DNA of 64,000 nucleotides from Phocoena phocoena (GCF_963924675.1 NW_027077413.1:868001-932000); one strand, 5' to 3'; counted from the stretch's first letter, positions 1-13,978 are shown. Numbers and translations are program-made. Notes: generated by a model not told the origin, from the sequence alone.

Positions 1-1747
1 TTTGTGTTTTGTTTTCGAAATTTATTTTGATAATGGGATTTATCGGATTTTCACTACTGCGTTTCGGCCGCTGTACACACGCTTGATTCTCTTACGGAGA
101 CATATATATCCATGGGTTTAAAGATTCTTCCTAGTCAGGTATATTCCTAGGCGTTGAATATGTGGTGTTGGGTCCATTTCGTTGAGCAAGGAGTAGGTCT
201 TGTCTATTACATATTTGGCTTATGGAAAGTTATCTGTGCTAATTTCAGTCTCTGGTTTTATGCAGCACCCCAAGGCACCTTTCCCCATAAGCAAGCACTA
301 GTTGGTTTTCTAAATTTGAGACCCTGTTCTGTTTTGTAATTCAGTTCATGTGTAGTCAAGTTTACATTCCGTGTATTAGTGATATCTTATGATGTTTCTT
401 TTTCTGTGTGACGTAGTTCACGTAGAATCACCGTACCTGCATCCACTCACTATGCCGCTACGGGCCTGATGACACAGATTTCATTGCTGAGTGATATTGC
501 ATTGTACGTACGTGCCACAACTTCTTCATCCATTTTTTGCTTTCTGGGATATTTACCTGATACTGTAGACGAGCTTCTTGTGAACACAGCCGTCCCATAT
601 ATTGGGGTGGCTGTCTGTTTTTGATTTTAATTTCCGTAAGCTATAGGACCATAAGTGGAAGTGCCATAGGCTGTGTTGCTTTGTTTCTTACGTGTTTCAG
701 GAAACACCATACACTTCTCCAGGGTGGCTGCTGGCAATTTACATCCTGGCAATCAGCATAACAAGGCTCCCTGTTCTCCATATCCTGTCCTACCTTTCTG
801 GATTTTACACTTTTTTCAGATGGCCCTTTTGCCCGGGGGGGCAGTGAGATTTCATTGTAGTGCAGATTTCATTTACAGGCTTGCTTGGTTGGCGAAAAAG
901 GGCGTATGCGTTTTTTCCTGAATATATTCAGGAAAAAACGCATACGCCCTTTTTGGCCAAGTGCATCATTGTCGACGTTCTGCCTCTTTTCCTATGCTTT
1001 CAGGGCAATTCCAGTCTACCCCCTGCAATTGTTTTCCTGAAATTCTGCCCCGCTTTCAAGTCCCCTTTGCAGGCTTACTTCAATATACTTTTGGAAGATA
1101 GCTGTCATTTATAACTCTGCAGGTTTGTGAATTACATTGCCCCTGAGCTCCTTTCTTCAATTCGCTTTCTTGTGAGCTGGGCACAAAACCGCAGGATTGC
1201 TTCAGGCCCTAATCTGTTTCCAGCAGGGCACACTGAGCCGTTGATTAATTCCTCTTCCTGGTGGGCAATGAGCGTTACATTTGCCCGTGCAGACACCTAC
1301 AGCTAGTCTCTCATTGGTTCTCCCTATTCCTGTTCATCTTGCACAGAAATTGCAAGCTGTGCCAAAGAGGAGGTTAAAGGCAGTGACTCTCCAAGCGGGG
1401 AGAGTGTTAGTAAAGCATCTGGAATGGTGAACCTGAGGACCAGGATACGAAAACTGAGATGCATTTTAAATCGTTTCCCAATCACACGGTGGACGATACT
1501 CTGGGTTTCCCATGCTTATTTTAGCTGGAGGAAGAATGCCTTGAACCTGGAGAGTTGGGACCCATGGAATGGTACCATGCAGTATGACTTCAAAGGGTCT
1601 GCATTTGCTCACCGAAACTCACCAGTGCTATCAGCCTGAAGTGTCCAGCCTTATGTCTCAACCAGCTCTGGGTGTAGATGTGGTCAATCCCGGTTGCATC
1701 ACATGCCCTGAGTGAATTATTTAAGAATTGCTCTCTATTTCACTGTC
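1..1747 (+). repeat. Satellite monomer 1
   Basis: 1,747 bp, type 1. I found no difference between this copy and monomer 3. Palindrome at 889-960 with one arm mismatch (GGCG for GGCC in the left arm). Carries ATATTGGGGTGGCTGTC and a seven-G run after CCC. Confidence 0.9.
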
Positions 1748-3493
1748 TTTGTGCTTTGTTTTCGAAATTTGTTTTGAGAATGGGATTTATCGGATTTTCA
1801 CTGCTGCGTTTCGGCCGCTGTACACACGCTTGATTCTCTTACGGAGACATATATATCCATGGGTTTTAAAATTCTTCCTAGTCAGGTATATTCCTAGGCG
1901 TTGAATATGTGGTGTTGGGTCCATTTCGTTGAGCAAGGAGTAGGTCTTTTCTATTACATATTTGGCTTATGGAAAGTTATCTGTGCTAATTTCAGTCTCT
2001 GGTTTTATGCAGCACCCCAAGGCGCCTTTCCCCATAAGCAAGCACTAGTTGGTTTTCTAAATTTGAGACCCTGTTCTGTTTTGTAATTCAGTTCATGTGT
2101 AGTCAAGTTTACATTCCGTGTATTAGTGATATCTTATGATGTTTCTTTTTATGTGTGACGTAGTTCACGTAAAATCACCGTACCTGCATCCACTCACTAT
2201 ACCGCTACGGGCCTGATGACACAGATTTAATTGCTGAGTTATATTGCATTGTACGTACGTGCCACAACTTCTTTATCCATTTTTTGCTTTCTGAGATATT
2301 TACCTGATACTGTAGACGAGCTTCTTGTGAACACAGCCGTCCCAAATATTGGGGTGCCTGTCTGTTTTTGATTTTAATTTCCGTAAGCTATAGGACCATA
2401 AGTGGAAGTGCCATAGGTTGTGTTGCTTTGTTTCTTACGTGTTTCAGGAAACACCATACACTTCTCCAGAGTGGCTGCTGTCAATTTACATCCTGCCAAT
2501 CAGCATAACAAGGCTCCCTGTTCTCTATATCCTGTCCTACCTTTCTGGATTTTACACTTTTTTCAGATGGCCCTCTTGCCCGGGGGGCAGTGAGACTTCA
2601 TTGTAGTGCAGATTTCCTTTACAGGCTTGCTTGGTTGGCCAAAAAGGGCGTATGCGTTTTTTCCTGAATATATTCAGGAAAAAACGCATTCGCCCTTTTT
2701 GGCCAAGTGCATCATTGTCGACGTTGTGCCTCTTTTCCTATGCTTTCAGTGCAATTCCTGTCTACTCCTGCAATCGTTTTCCTGAAATTCTGCCCCGCTT
2801 TCAAGTCCCCTTCGCAGGCTTACTTCAATATACTTTTGGAAGATAGCTGTCATTTATAACTCTGCAGGTTTGTGAATTACAGTGCCCCTGATCTCCTTTC
2901 TTCAACTCGCTTTCTTGTGAGCTGGGCACAAAACCGCAGGATTGCTTCAGGCCCTAATCTGTTTCCAGCAGGGCACAGTGAGCCTTTGTTTATTTCCTCT
3001 TCCTGGTGGGCAATGAGCGTTACATTTGCCCGTGCAGACACCTACAGCTAGTCTCTCATTTTTTCTCCCTATTCCTGTTCATCTTGTACAGAAATTGCAA
3101 GCTCTGCCAAAGAGGAGGTTAAAGGAACTGACTCTCCAAGCAGGGAGAGAGTTAGTAAAGCATCTGGAATGGTGAACCCGAGGACCAGGATACAAAAAAT
3201 GAGATGCATTTTAAATCGTTTCCCAATCACACGGTGGACGATACTCTAGGTTTCTCATGCATGTTTTAGCTGGAGGAAGAATCCCTTGAACCTGGAGAGT
3301 TGGGACCCATGGAATGGGTACCATGCAGTATGACTTCAAAGGGTCTGCATTTGCTCACCGAAACTCACCAATGCTATCAGCCTGAAGTGTCCAGCCTTAT
3401 GTCTCAACCAGCTCTGGGTGTAGATGTGTTAATTCCCGGTTGCATCACATGCCCTGAGTGAATTATTTAAGAATTGCTCTCTATTTCACTGTC
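1748..3493 (+). repeat. Satellite monomer 2
   Basis: 1,746 bp, type 1 in the ORF2 region but with the six-G, GAGACTT variant before the palindrome. Differs from monomer 4 at only two positions that I found (2,138 and 2,151). Palindrome 2,635-2,706 with one right-arm mismatch. Markers CTAGGTTTCTCATGC and GTGTTAATTCCC near the 3' end. Confidence 0.9.
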
Positions 3494-5240
3494 TTTGTGT
3501 TTTGTTTTCGAAATTTATTTTGATAATGGGATTTATCGGATTTTCACTACTGCGTTTCGGCCGCTGTACACACGCTTGATTCTCTTACGGAGACATATAT
3601 ATCCATGGGTTTAAAGATTCTTCCTAGTCAGGTATATTCCTAGGCGTTGAATATGTGGTGTTGGGTCCATTTCGTTGAGCAAGGAGTAGGTCTTGTCTAT
3701 TACATATTTGGCTTATGGAAAGTTATCTGTGCTAATTTCAGTCTCTGGTTTTATGCAGCACCCCAAGGCACCTTTCCCCATAAGCAAGCACTAGTTGGTT
3801 TTCTAAATTTGAGACCCTGTTCTGTTTTGTAATTCAGTTCATGTGTAGTCAAGTTTACATTCCGTGTATTAGTGATATCTTATGATGTTTCTTTTTCTGT
3901 GTGACGTAGTTCACGTAGAATCACCGTACCTGCATCCACTCACTATGCCGCTACGGGCCTGATGACACAGATTTCATTGCTGAGTGATATTGCATTGTAC
4001 GTACGTGCCACAACTTCTTCATCCATTTTTTGCTTTCTGGGATATTTACCTGATACTGTAGACGAGCTTCTTGTGAACACAGCCGTCCCATATATTGGGG
4101 TGGCTGTCTGTTTTTGATTTTAATTTCCGTAAGCTATAGGACCATAAGTGGAAGTGCCATAGGCTGTGTTGCTTTGTTTCTTACGTGTTTCAGGAAACAC
4201 CATACACTTCTCCAGGGTGGCTGCTGGCAATTTACATCCTGGCAATCAGCATAACAAGGCTCCCTGTTCTCCATATCCTGTCCTACCTTTCTGGATTTTA
4301 CACTTTTTTCAGATGGCCCTTTTGCCCGGGGGGGCAGTGAGATTTCATTGTAGTGCAGATTTCATTTACAGGCTTGCTTGGTTGGCGAAAAAGGGCGTAT
4401 GCGTTTTTTCCTGAATATATTCAGGAAAAAACGCATACGCCCTTTTTGGCCAAGTGCATCATTGTCGACGTTCTGCCTCTTTTCCTATGCTTTCAGGGCA
4501 ATTCCAGTCTACCCCCTGCAATTGTTTTCCTGAAATTCTGCCCCGCTTTCAAGTCCCCTTTGCAGGCTTACTTCAATATACTTTTGGAAGATAGCTGTCA
4601 TTTATAACTCTGCAGGTTTGTGAATTACATTGCCCCTGAGCTCCTTTCTTCAATTCGCTTTCTTGTGAGCTGGGCACAAAACCGCAGGATTGCTTCAGGC
4701 CCTAATCTGTTTCCAGCAGGGCACACTGAGCCGTTGATTAATTCCTCTTCCTGGTGGGCAATGAGCGTTACATTTGCCCGTGCAGACACCTACAGCTAGT
4801 CTCTCATTGGTTCTCCCTATTCCTGTTCATCTTGCACAGAAATTGCAAGCTGTGCCAAAGAGGAGGTTAAAGGCAGTGACTCTCCAAGCGGGGAGAGTGT
4901 TAGTAAAGCATCTGGAATGGTGAACCTGAGGACCAGGATACGAAAACTGAGATGCATTTTAAATCGTTTCCCAATCACACGGTGGACGATACTCTGGGTT
5001 TCCCATGCTTATTTTAGCTGGAGGAAGAATGCCTTGAACCTGGAGAGTTGGGACCCATGGAATGGTACCATGCAGTATGACTTCAAAGGGTCTGCATTTG
5101 CTCACCGAAACTCACCAGTGCTATCAGCCTGAAGTGTCCAGCCTTATGTCTCAACCAGCTCTGGGTGTAGATGTGGTCAATCCCGGTTGCATCACATGCC
5201 CTGAGTGAATTATTTAAGAATTGCTCTCTATTTCACTGTC
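3494..5240 (+). repeat. Satellite monomer 3
   Basis: 1,747 bp, type 1; twin of monomer 1 at an offset of 3,493. Palindrome 4,382-4,453 with the same left-arm mismatch as monomer 1. Confidence 0.9.
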
Positions 5241-6986
5241 TTTGTGCTTTGTTTTCGAAATTTGTTTTGAGAATGGGATTTATCGGATTTTCACTGCTGC
5301 GTTTCGGCCGCTGTACACACGCTTGATTCTCTTACGGAGACATATATATCCATGGGTTTTAAAATTCTTCCTAGTCAGGTATATTCCTAGGCGTTGAATA
5401 TGTGGTGTTGGGTCCATTTCGTTGAGCAAGGAGTAGGTCTTTTCTATTACATATTTGGCTTATGGAAAGTTATCTGTGCTAATTTCAGTCTCTGGTTTTA
5501 TGCAGCACCCCAAGGCGCCTTTCCCCATAAGCAAGCACTAGTTGGTTTTCTAAATTTGAGACCCTGTTCTGTTTTGTAATTCAGTTCATGTGTAGTCAAG
5601 TTTACATTCCGTGTATTAGTGATATCTTATCATGTTTCTTTTTCTGTGTGACGTAGTTCACGTAAAATCACCGTACCTGCATCCACTCACTATACCGCTA
5701 CGGGCCTGATGACACAGATTTAATTGCTGAGTTATATTGCATTGTACGTACGTGCCACAACTTCTTTATCCATTTTTTGCTTTCTGAGATATTTACCTGA
5801 TACTGTAGACGAGCTTCTTGTGAACACAGCCGTCCCAAATATTGGGGTGCCTGTCTGTTTTTGATTTTAATTTCCGTAAGCTATAGGACCATAAGTGGAA
5901 GTGCCATAGGTTGTGTTGCTTTGTTTCTTACGTGTTTCAGGAAACACCATACACTTCTCCAGAGTGGCTGCTGTCAATTTACATCCTGCCAATCAGCATA
6001 ACAAGGCTCCCTGTTCTCTATATCCTGTCCTACCTTTCTGGATTTTACACTTTTTTCAGATGGCCCTCTTGCCCGGGGGGCAGTGAGACTTCATTGTAGT
6101 GCAGATTTCCTTTACAGGCTTGCTTGGTTGGCCAAAAAGGGCGTATGCGTTTTTTCCTGAATATATTCAGGAAAAAACGCATTCGCCCTTTTTGGCCAAG
6201 TGCATCATTGTCGACGTTGTGCCTCTTTTCCTATGCTTTCAGTGCAATTCCTGTCTACTCCTGCAATCGTTTTCCTGAAATTCTGCCCCGCTTTCAAGTC
6301 CCCTTCGCAGGCTTACTTCAATATACTTTTGGAAGATAGCTGTCATTTATAACTCTGCAGGTTTGTGAATTACAGTGCCCCTGATCTCCTTTCTTCAACT
6401 CGCTTTCTTGTGAGCTGGGCACAAAACCGCAGGATTGCTTCAGGCCCTAATCTGTTTCCAGCAGGGCACAGTGAGCCTTTGTTTATTTCCTCTTCCTGGT
6501 GGGCAATGAGCGTTACATTTGCCCGTGCAGACACCTACAGCTAGTCTCTCATTTTTTCTCCCTATTCCTGTTCATCTTGTACAGAAATTGCAAGCTCTGC
6601 CAAAGAGGAGGTTAAAGGAACTGACTCTCCAAGCAGGGAGAGAGTTAGTAAAGCATCTGGAATGGTGAACCCGAGGACCAGGATACAAAAAATGAGATGC
6701 ATTTTAAATCGTTTCCCAATCACACGGTGGACGATACTCTAGGTTTCTCATGCATGTTTTAGCTGGAGGAAGAATCCCTTGAACCTGGAGAGTTGGGACC
6801 CATGGAATGGGTACCATGCAGTATGACTTCAAAGGGTCTGCATTTGCTCACCGAAACTCACCAATGCTATCAGCCTGAAGTGTCCAGCCTTATGTCTCAA
6901 CCAGCTCTGGGTGTAGATGTGTTAATTCCCGGTTGCATCACATGCCCTGAGTGAATTATTTAAGAATTGCTCTCTATTTCACTGTC
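5241..6986 (+). repeat. Satellite monomer 4
   Basis: 1,746 bp; twin of monomer 2 at offset 3,493, differing at 5,631 and 5,644. Palindrome 6,128-6,199 with the same right-arm mismatch as monomer 2. Confidence 0.9.
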
Positions 6987-8734
6987 TTTGTGTTTTGTTT
7001 TCGAAATTTATTTTGATAATGGGATTTATCGGATTTTCACTACTGCGTTTCGGCCGCTGTACACACGCTTGATTCTCTTACGGAGACATATATATCCATG
7101 GGTTTAAAGATTCTTCCTAGTCAGGTATATTCCTAGGCGTTGAATATGTGGTGTTGGGTCCATTTCGTTGAGCAAGGAGTAGGTCTTGTCTATTACATAT
7201 TTGGCTTATGGAAAGTTATCTGTGCTAATTTCAGTCTCTGGTTTTATGCAGCACCCCAAGGCACCTTTCCCCATAAGCAAGCACTAGTTGGTTTTCTAAA
7301 TTTGAGACCCTGTTCTGTTTTGTAATTCAGTTCATGTGTAGTCAAGTTTATATTCCGTGTATTAGTGATATCTTATGATGTTTCTTTTTCTGTGTGACGT
7401 AGTTCACGTAGAATCACCGTACCTGCATCCACTCACTATGCCGCTACGGGCCTGATGACACAGATTTCATTGCTGAGTGATATTGCATTGTACGTACGTG
7501 CCACAACTTCTTTATCCATTTTTTGCTTTCTGGGATATTTACCTGATACTGTAGACGAGCTTCTTGTGAACACAGCCGTCCCAAATATTGGGGTGGCTGT
7601 CTGTTTTTGATTTTAATTTCCGTAAGCTATAGGACCATAAGTGGAAGTGCCATAGGCTGTGTTGCTTTGTTTCTTACGTGTTTCAGGAAACACCATACAC
7701 TTCTCCAGGGTGGCTGCTGGCAATTTACATCCTGGCAATCAGCATAACAAGGCTCCCTGTTCTCCATATCCTGTCCTAACTTTCTGGATTTTACACTTTT
7801 TTCAGATGGCCCTTTTGCCCGGGGGGGCAGTGAGATTTCATTGTAGTGCAGATTTCCTTTACAGGCTTGCTTGGTTTCCCAAAAAGGGCGTATGCGTTTT
7901 TTCCTGAATATATTCAGGAAAAAACGCATACGCCCTTTTTGGCCAAGTGCATCATTGTCGACGTTCTGCCTCTTTTCCTATGCTTTCAGGGCAATTCCAG
8001 TCTACGCCCTGCAATCGTTTTCGTGAAATTCAGCCCCGCTTTCAAGTCCCCTTCGCAGGCTTACTTCAATATATTTTTGGACGAGAGCTGTCATTTATAA
8101 CTCTGCAGGTTTGTGAAGTACAGTGACCCTGAGCTCCTTTCTTCAACTCGCTTTCTTGTGAGCTGGGCACAAAACCGCCGGATTGCTTCAGGCCCTAATC
8201 TGTTTCCAGCAGGGCACACTGAGCCTTTGTTTAATTCCTCTTCCTGGTGGGCAATGAGCGTTACATTTGCCCGTGCAGACACCTACAGCTAGTCTCTCAT
8301 TTTTTCTCCCTATTCCTGTTCATCTTGTACAGAAATTGCAAGCTGTGCCAAAGAGGAGGTTAAAGGAACTGACTCTCCAAGCAGGGAGAGAGTTAGTAAA
8401 GCATCTGGAATGGTGAACCCGAGGACCAGGATACAAAAAATGAAATGCATTTTAAATCGTTTCCCAATCACACGGTGGACGATACTCTAGGTTTCTCATG
8501 CATGTTTTAGCTGGAGGAAGAATCCCTTGAACCTGGAGAGTTGGGACCCATGGAATGGGTACCATGCAGTATGACTTCAAAGGGTCTGCATTTGCTCACC
8601 GAAACTCACCAATGCTATCAGCCTGAAGTGTCCAGCCTTATGTCTCAACCAGCTCTGGGTGTAGATGTGTTAATTCCCGGTTGCATCAAATGCCCTGAGT
8701 GAATTATTTAAGAATTGCTCTCTATTTCACTGTC
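6987..8734 (+). repeat. Satellite monomer 5 (chimeric)
   Basis: 1,748 bp. The first ~350 bp match monomers 1 and 3. The middle resembles monomer 6, including GACGAGAGCTGTC after the palindrome. The last ~400 bp carry the monomer 2/4 markers (CTAGGTTTCTCATGC, GTGTTAATTCCC). Palindrome 7,875-7,946 with two left-arm mismatches (TTTCCC for TTGGCC). Confidence 0.88.
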
Positions 8735-10482
8735 TTTGTGTTTTGTTTTCGAAATTTATTTTGATAATGGGATTTATCGGATTTTCACTACTGCGTTTCG
8801 GCCGCTGTACACACGCTTGATTCTCTTACGGAGACATATATATCCATGGGTTTAAAGATTCTTCCTAGTCAGGTATATTCCTAGGCGTTGAATATGTGGT
8901 GTTGGGTCCATTTCGTTGAGCAAGGAGTAGGTCTTGTCTATTACATATTTGGCTTATGGAAAGTTATCTGTGCTAATTTCAGTCTCTGGTTTTATGCAGC
9001 ACCCCAAGGCACCTTTCCCCATAAGCAAGCACTAGTTGGTTTTCTAAATTTGAGACCCTGTTCTGTTTTGTAATTCAGTTCATGTGTAGTCAAGTTTACA
9101 TTCCGTGTATTAGTGATATCTTATGATGTTTCTTTTTCTGTGTGACGTAGTTCACGTAGAATCACCGTACCTGCATCCACTCACTATGCCGCTACGGGCC
9201 TGATGACACAGATTTCATTGCTGAGTGATATTGCATTGTACGTACGTGCCACAACTTCTTTATCCATTTTTTGCTTTCTGGGATATTTACCTGATACTGT
9301 AGACGAGCTTCTTGTGAACACAGCCGTCCCAAATATTGGGGTGGCTGTCTGTTTTTGATTTTAATTTCCGTAAGCTATAGGACCATAAGTGGAAGTGCCA
9401 TAGGCTGTGTTGCTTTGTTTCTTACGTGTTTCAGGAAACACCATACACTTCTCCAGGGTGGCTGCTGGCAATTTACATCCTGGCAATCAGCATAACAAGG
9501 CTCCCTGTTCTCCATATCCTGTCCTACCTTTCTGGATTTTACACTTTTTTCAGATGGCCCTTTTGCCCGGGGGGGCAGTGAGATTTCATTGTAGTGCAGA
9601 TTTCCTTTACAGGCTTGCTTGGTTGGCCAAAAAGGGCGTATGCGTTTTTTCCTGAATATATTCAGGAAAAAACGCATACGCCCTTTTTGGCCAAGTGCAT
9701 CATTGTCGACGTTCTGCCTCTTTTCCTATGCTTTCAGGGCAATTCCAGTCTACACCCTGCAATCGTTTTCCTGAAATTCAGCCCCGCTTTCAAGTCCCCT
9801 TCGCAGGCTTACTTCAATATATTTTTGGACGAGAGCTGTCATTTATAACTCTGCAGGTTTGTGAAGTACAGTGACCCTGAGCTCCTTTCTTCAACTCGCT
9901 TTCTTGTGAGCTGGGCACAAAACCGCAGGATTGCTTCAGGCCCTAATCTGTTTCCAGCAGGGCACACTGAGCCTTTGTTTAATTCCTCTTCCTGGTGGGC
10001 AATGAGCGTTCCATTTGCCCGTGCAGACACCTACAGCTAGTCTCTCATTGGTTCTCCCTATTCCTGTTCATCTTGCACAGAAATGGCAAGCTGTGCCAAA
10101 CAGGAGGTTAAAGGCACTGACTCTCCAAGCGGGGAGAGTGTTAGTAAAGCATCTGGAATGGTGAACCCGAGGACCAGGATACGAAAACTGAGATGCATTT
10201 TAAATCGTTTCCCAATCACACGGTGGATGATACTCTGGGTTTCCCATGCATGTTTTAGCTGGAGGAAGAATGCCTTGAACCTGGAGAGTTGGGACCCATG
10301 GAATGGGTACCATGCAGTATGACTTCAAAGGGTCTGCATTTGCTCACCGAAACTCACCAATGCTATCAGCCTGAAGTGTCCAGCCTTATGTCTCAACCAG
10401 CTCTGGGTGTAGATGTGGTAAATCCCGGTTGCATCACATGCCCTGAGTGAATTATTTAAGAATTGCTCTCTATTTCACTGTC
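8735..10482 (+). repeat. Satellite monomer 6
   Basis: 1,748 bp, type 1, seven-G variant. Palindrome 9,623-9,694, perfect over 72 bp. Confidence 0.9.
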
Positions 10483-12395
10483 TTTTTGTTTTGATATCGA
10501 AATTTATTCTGATAATGGGACTTATCGGATTTTCACTGCTGCGTTTCGGCCGCTGTACACACGCTTGATTCTCTTACAGAGACATATATATCCATGGGTT
10601 TTAAGATTCTTCCTAGTCAGGTATATTCCTAGGCGTTGAATATGTGGTGTTGGGTCCATTTCGTTGAGCAAGGAGTAGGTCTTGTCTATTACATATTTGG
10701 CTTATGGAAAGTTATCTGTGCTCATTTCAGTCTCTGGTTTTATGCAGCACCCCAACGCACCTTTCCCCATAAGCAAGCACTAGTTGGTTTTCTAAATTTG
10801 AGACCCTGTTCTTTTTTGTAATTCAGTTCATGTGTAGTCAAGTTTACATTCCGTGTATTAGTGATATCTTATGATGTTTCTTTTTCTGTGTGACGTAGTT
10901 CACGTAGAATCACCGTACCTGCATCCACTCACTATGCCGCTACGGGCCTGATGACACAGATTTCATTGCTGAGTGATATTGCATTGTACGTACGTGCCAC
11001 AACTTCTTTATCCATTTTTTGCTTTCTGGGATATTTACCTGATACTGTAGACGAGCTTCTTGTGAACACAGCCGTCCCAAATATTGGGGTGGCTGTCTGT
11101 TTTTGATTTTAATTTCCGTAAGCTATAGGACCATAAGTGGAAGTGCCATAGGCTGTGTTGCTTGGTTTCTTACGTGTTTCAGGAAACACCATACACTTCT
11201 CCAGGGTGGCTGCTGGCAATTTACATCCTGCCAATCAGCATAACAAGGCTCCCTGTTCTCCATATCCTGTCCTACCTTTCTGGATTTTACACTTTTTTCA
11301 GATGGCCCTTTTGCCCGGGGGGGCAGTGAGATTTCATTGTAGTGCAGATTTCCTTTACAGGCTTGCTTGGTTGGCCAAAAAGGGCGTATGCGTTTTTTCC
11401 TAAATATATTCAGGAAAAAACGCATACGCCCTTTTTGGCCAGGTGCATCATTGTCGACGTTGTGCCTCTTTTCCTATGCTTTCAGGGCAATTCCAGTCTA
11501 CCCCCTGCAATCGTTTACCTGAAATTCAGCCCCGCTTTCAAGTCCCCTTCGCAGGCTTACTTCAATATATTTTTGGAGGATAGCTGTCATTTATAACTCT
11601 GCAGGTTTGTGAAGTACAGTGCCCCTGAGCTCCTTTCTTCAACTCGCTTTCTTGTGAGCTGGGCACAAAACCGCAGGATTGCTTCAGGCCCTAATCTGTT
11701 TCCAGCAGGGCACACTGAGCCTTTGTTTAATTCCTCTTCCTGGTGGGCAATGAGCGTTACATTTGCCCGTGCAGACACCTACAGCTAGTCTCTCATTGGT
11801 TCTCCTTATTCCTGTTCATCTTGCACAGAAATGGCAAGCTGTGCCAAACAGGAGGTTAAAGGCAATGACTCTCCAAGCGGGGAGAGTGTTAGTAAAGCAT
11901 CTGGAATGGTGAACCCGAGGACCAGGATACGAAAACTGAGATGCATTTTAAATCGTTTCCCAATCACACGGTGGACGATACTCTGGGTTTCCCATGCATG
12001 TTTTAGCTGGAGGAAGAATGCCTTGATCCTGGAGAGTTGGGACCCATGGAATGGGTACCATGCAGTATGACTTCAAAGGGTCTGCATTTGCTCACCGAAA
12101 CTCACCAGTGCAATCAGCCTGAAGTGTCCAGCCTTATGTCTCAACCAGCTCTGGGTGTAGATGTGGTCAATCCCGTTTGCATCACATGCCCTGAGTGAAT
12201 TATTTAAGAATTGCTCTCTATTTCACTGTCTTTGTGTTTTGTTTTCGAAATTTATTTTGATAATGGGATTTATCGGATTTTCACTGCTGCATTTCCGCCG
12301 CTGTACACACGCTTGATTCTCTTACGGAGACATATATATCCATGGGTTTAAAGATTCTTTCTAGTCAGGTATATTCCTAGGCGTTGAATATGTGG
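10260..12395 (+). repeat. Segment duplicated at 15,504-17,639 (offset 5,244)
   Basis: Shared rare markers: GTGGTAAATCCC, TTTTGATATCGAAA, GGACTTATCGG, CCTAAATAT and GGCCAGG. Only a few substitutions separate the copies within this span, against clearly different sequence outside it. Confidence 0.85.
10483..12230 (+). repeat. Satellite monomer 7
   Basis: 1,748 bp, type 1. Close twin of monomer 10 (offset 5,244). Both share TTTTGATATCG at the start, CCTAAATAT in the palindrome core and GGCCAGG at its right end. Palindrome 11,371-11,442, two mismatches. Confidence 0.9.
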
Positions 12396-13978
12396 TGTTG
12401 AGTCCATTTCGCTGAGCAAGGAGTAGGTCTTGTCTATTACATATTTGGCTTATGGAATGTTATCTGTGCTAATTTCAGTCTCTGGTTTTATGCAGCACCC
12501 CAACGCACCTTTCCCCATAAGCAAGCACTAGTTGGTTTTCTAAATTTGAGACCCTGTTCTGTTTTGTAATTCAGTTCATGTGTAGTCAAGTTTACATTCC
12601 GTGTATTAGTGATATCTTATGATGTTTCTTTTTCTGTGTGACGTAGTTCACGTAGAATCACCGTACCTGCATCCACTCACTATGCCGCTACGGGCCTGAT
12701 GACACAGATTTCATTGCTGAGTGATATTGCATTGTACGTACGTGCCACAACTTCTTCATCCATTTTTTGCTTTCTGGGATATTTACCTGATACTGTAGAC
12801 GAGCTTCTTGTGAACACAGCCGTCCCATATATTGGGGTGGCTGTCTGTTTTTGATTTTAATTTCCGTAAGCTATAGGACCATAAGTGGAAGTGCCATAGG
12901 CTGTGTTGCTTTGTTTCTTACGTGTTTCAGGAAACACCATACACTTCTCCAGGGTGGCTGCTGGCAATTTACATCCTGCCAATCAGCATAACAAGGCTCC
13001 CTGTTCTCCATATCCTGTCCTACCTTTGTGGATTTTACACTTTTTTTAGATGGCCCTTTTGCCCGGGGGGGCAGTGAGATTTCATTGTAGTGCAGATTTC
13101 CTTTACAGGCTTGCTTGGTTGGCCAAAAAGGGCGTATGCGTTTTTTCCTGAATATATTCAGGAAAAAACGCATACGCCCTTTTTGGCCAAGTGCATCATT
13201 GTCGACGTTCTGCCTCTTTTCCTATGCTTTCAGGGCAATTCCAGTCTACGCCCTGCAATCGTTTTCCTGAAATTCAGCCCCTCTTTCAAGTCCCCTTCGC
13301 AGGCTTACTTCAATATATTTTTGGACGAGAGCTGTCATTTATAACTCTGCAGGTTTGTGAAGTACAGTGACCCTGAGCTCCTTTCTTCAACTCGCTTTCT
13401 TGTGAGCTGGGCACAAAACCGCAGGATTGCTTCAGGCCCTAATCTGTTTCCAGCAGGGCACACTGAGCCTTTGTTTAATTCCTCTTCCTGGTGGGCAATG
13501 AGCGTTACATTTGCCCGTGCAGACACCTACAGCTAGTCTCTCATTGGTTCTCCCTATTCCTGTTCATCTTGCACAGAAATGGCAAGCTGTGCCAAACAGG
13601 AGGTTAAAGGCACTGACTCTCCAAGCGGGGAGAGTGTTAGTAAAGCATCTGGAATGGTGAACCCGAGGACCAGGATACGAAAACTGAGATGCATTTTAAA
13701 TCGTTTCCCAATCACACGGTGGACGATACTCTGGGTTTCCCATGCATGTTATAGCTGGAGGAAGAATGCCTTGAACCTGGAGAGTTGGGACCCATGGAAT
13801 GGGTACCATGCAGTATGACTTCAAAGGGTCTGCATTTGCTCACCGAAACTCACCAGTGCTATCAGCCAGAAGTGTCCAGCCTTATGTCTGAACCAGCTCT
13901 GGGTGTAGATGTGGTCAATCCCGGTTGAATCACATGCCCTGAGTGTATTATTTAAGAATTGCTCTCTATTTCACTGTC
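12231..13978 (+). repeat. Satellite monomer 8
   Basis: 1,748 bp, type 1, with the CTGCATTTCCGCCGC variant of the 3' UTR region. Palindrome 13,119-13,190, perfect. Confidence 0.9.

Larger units (their letters stand above)
1..6986 (+). repeat. Dimeric higher-order repeat, two 3,493-bp copies
   Basis: 1-3,493 and 3,494-6,986 differ by eye at two positions only (2,138/5,631 and 2,151/5,644). The similarity continues ~350 bp into monomer 5. Confidence 0.9.

Noticed and set aside
100..120. TATATATCCATGG as a promoter with a start codon in each monomer
   Set aside because: It corresponds to an A/T-rich part of the inverted L1 3' UTR and no open frame follows it.
154..339. A 61-codon + strand frame at the start of many monomers
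   Set aside because: Lies antisense to L1 3' UTR, which is non-coding, and is interrupted in about half of the monomers.
860..1114. An 84-codon + strand frame (MQISFTGLLG...) that recurs in most monomers
   Set aside because: It reads antisense to L1 ORF2 and through the palindrome. It recurs because monomers are homogenised, and it is broken or length-changed in several copies.
10083..10322. A 79-codon + strand frame and a 63-codon minus strand frame in the unassigned segment
   Set aside because: No family resemblance; both come and go with single substitutions between monomers, and their recurrence follows from tandem duplication.
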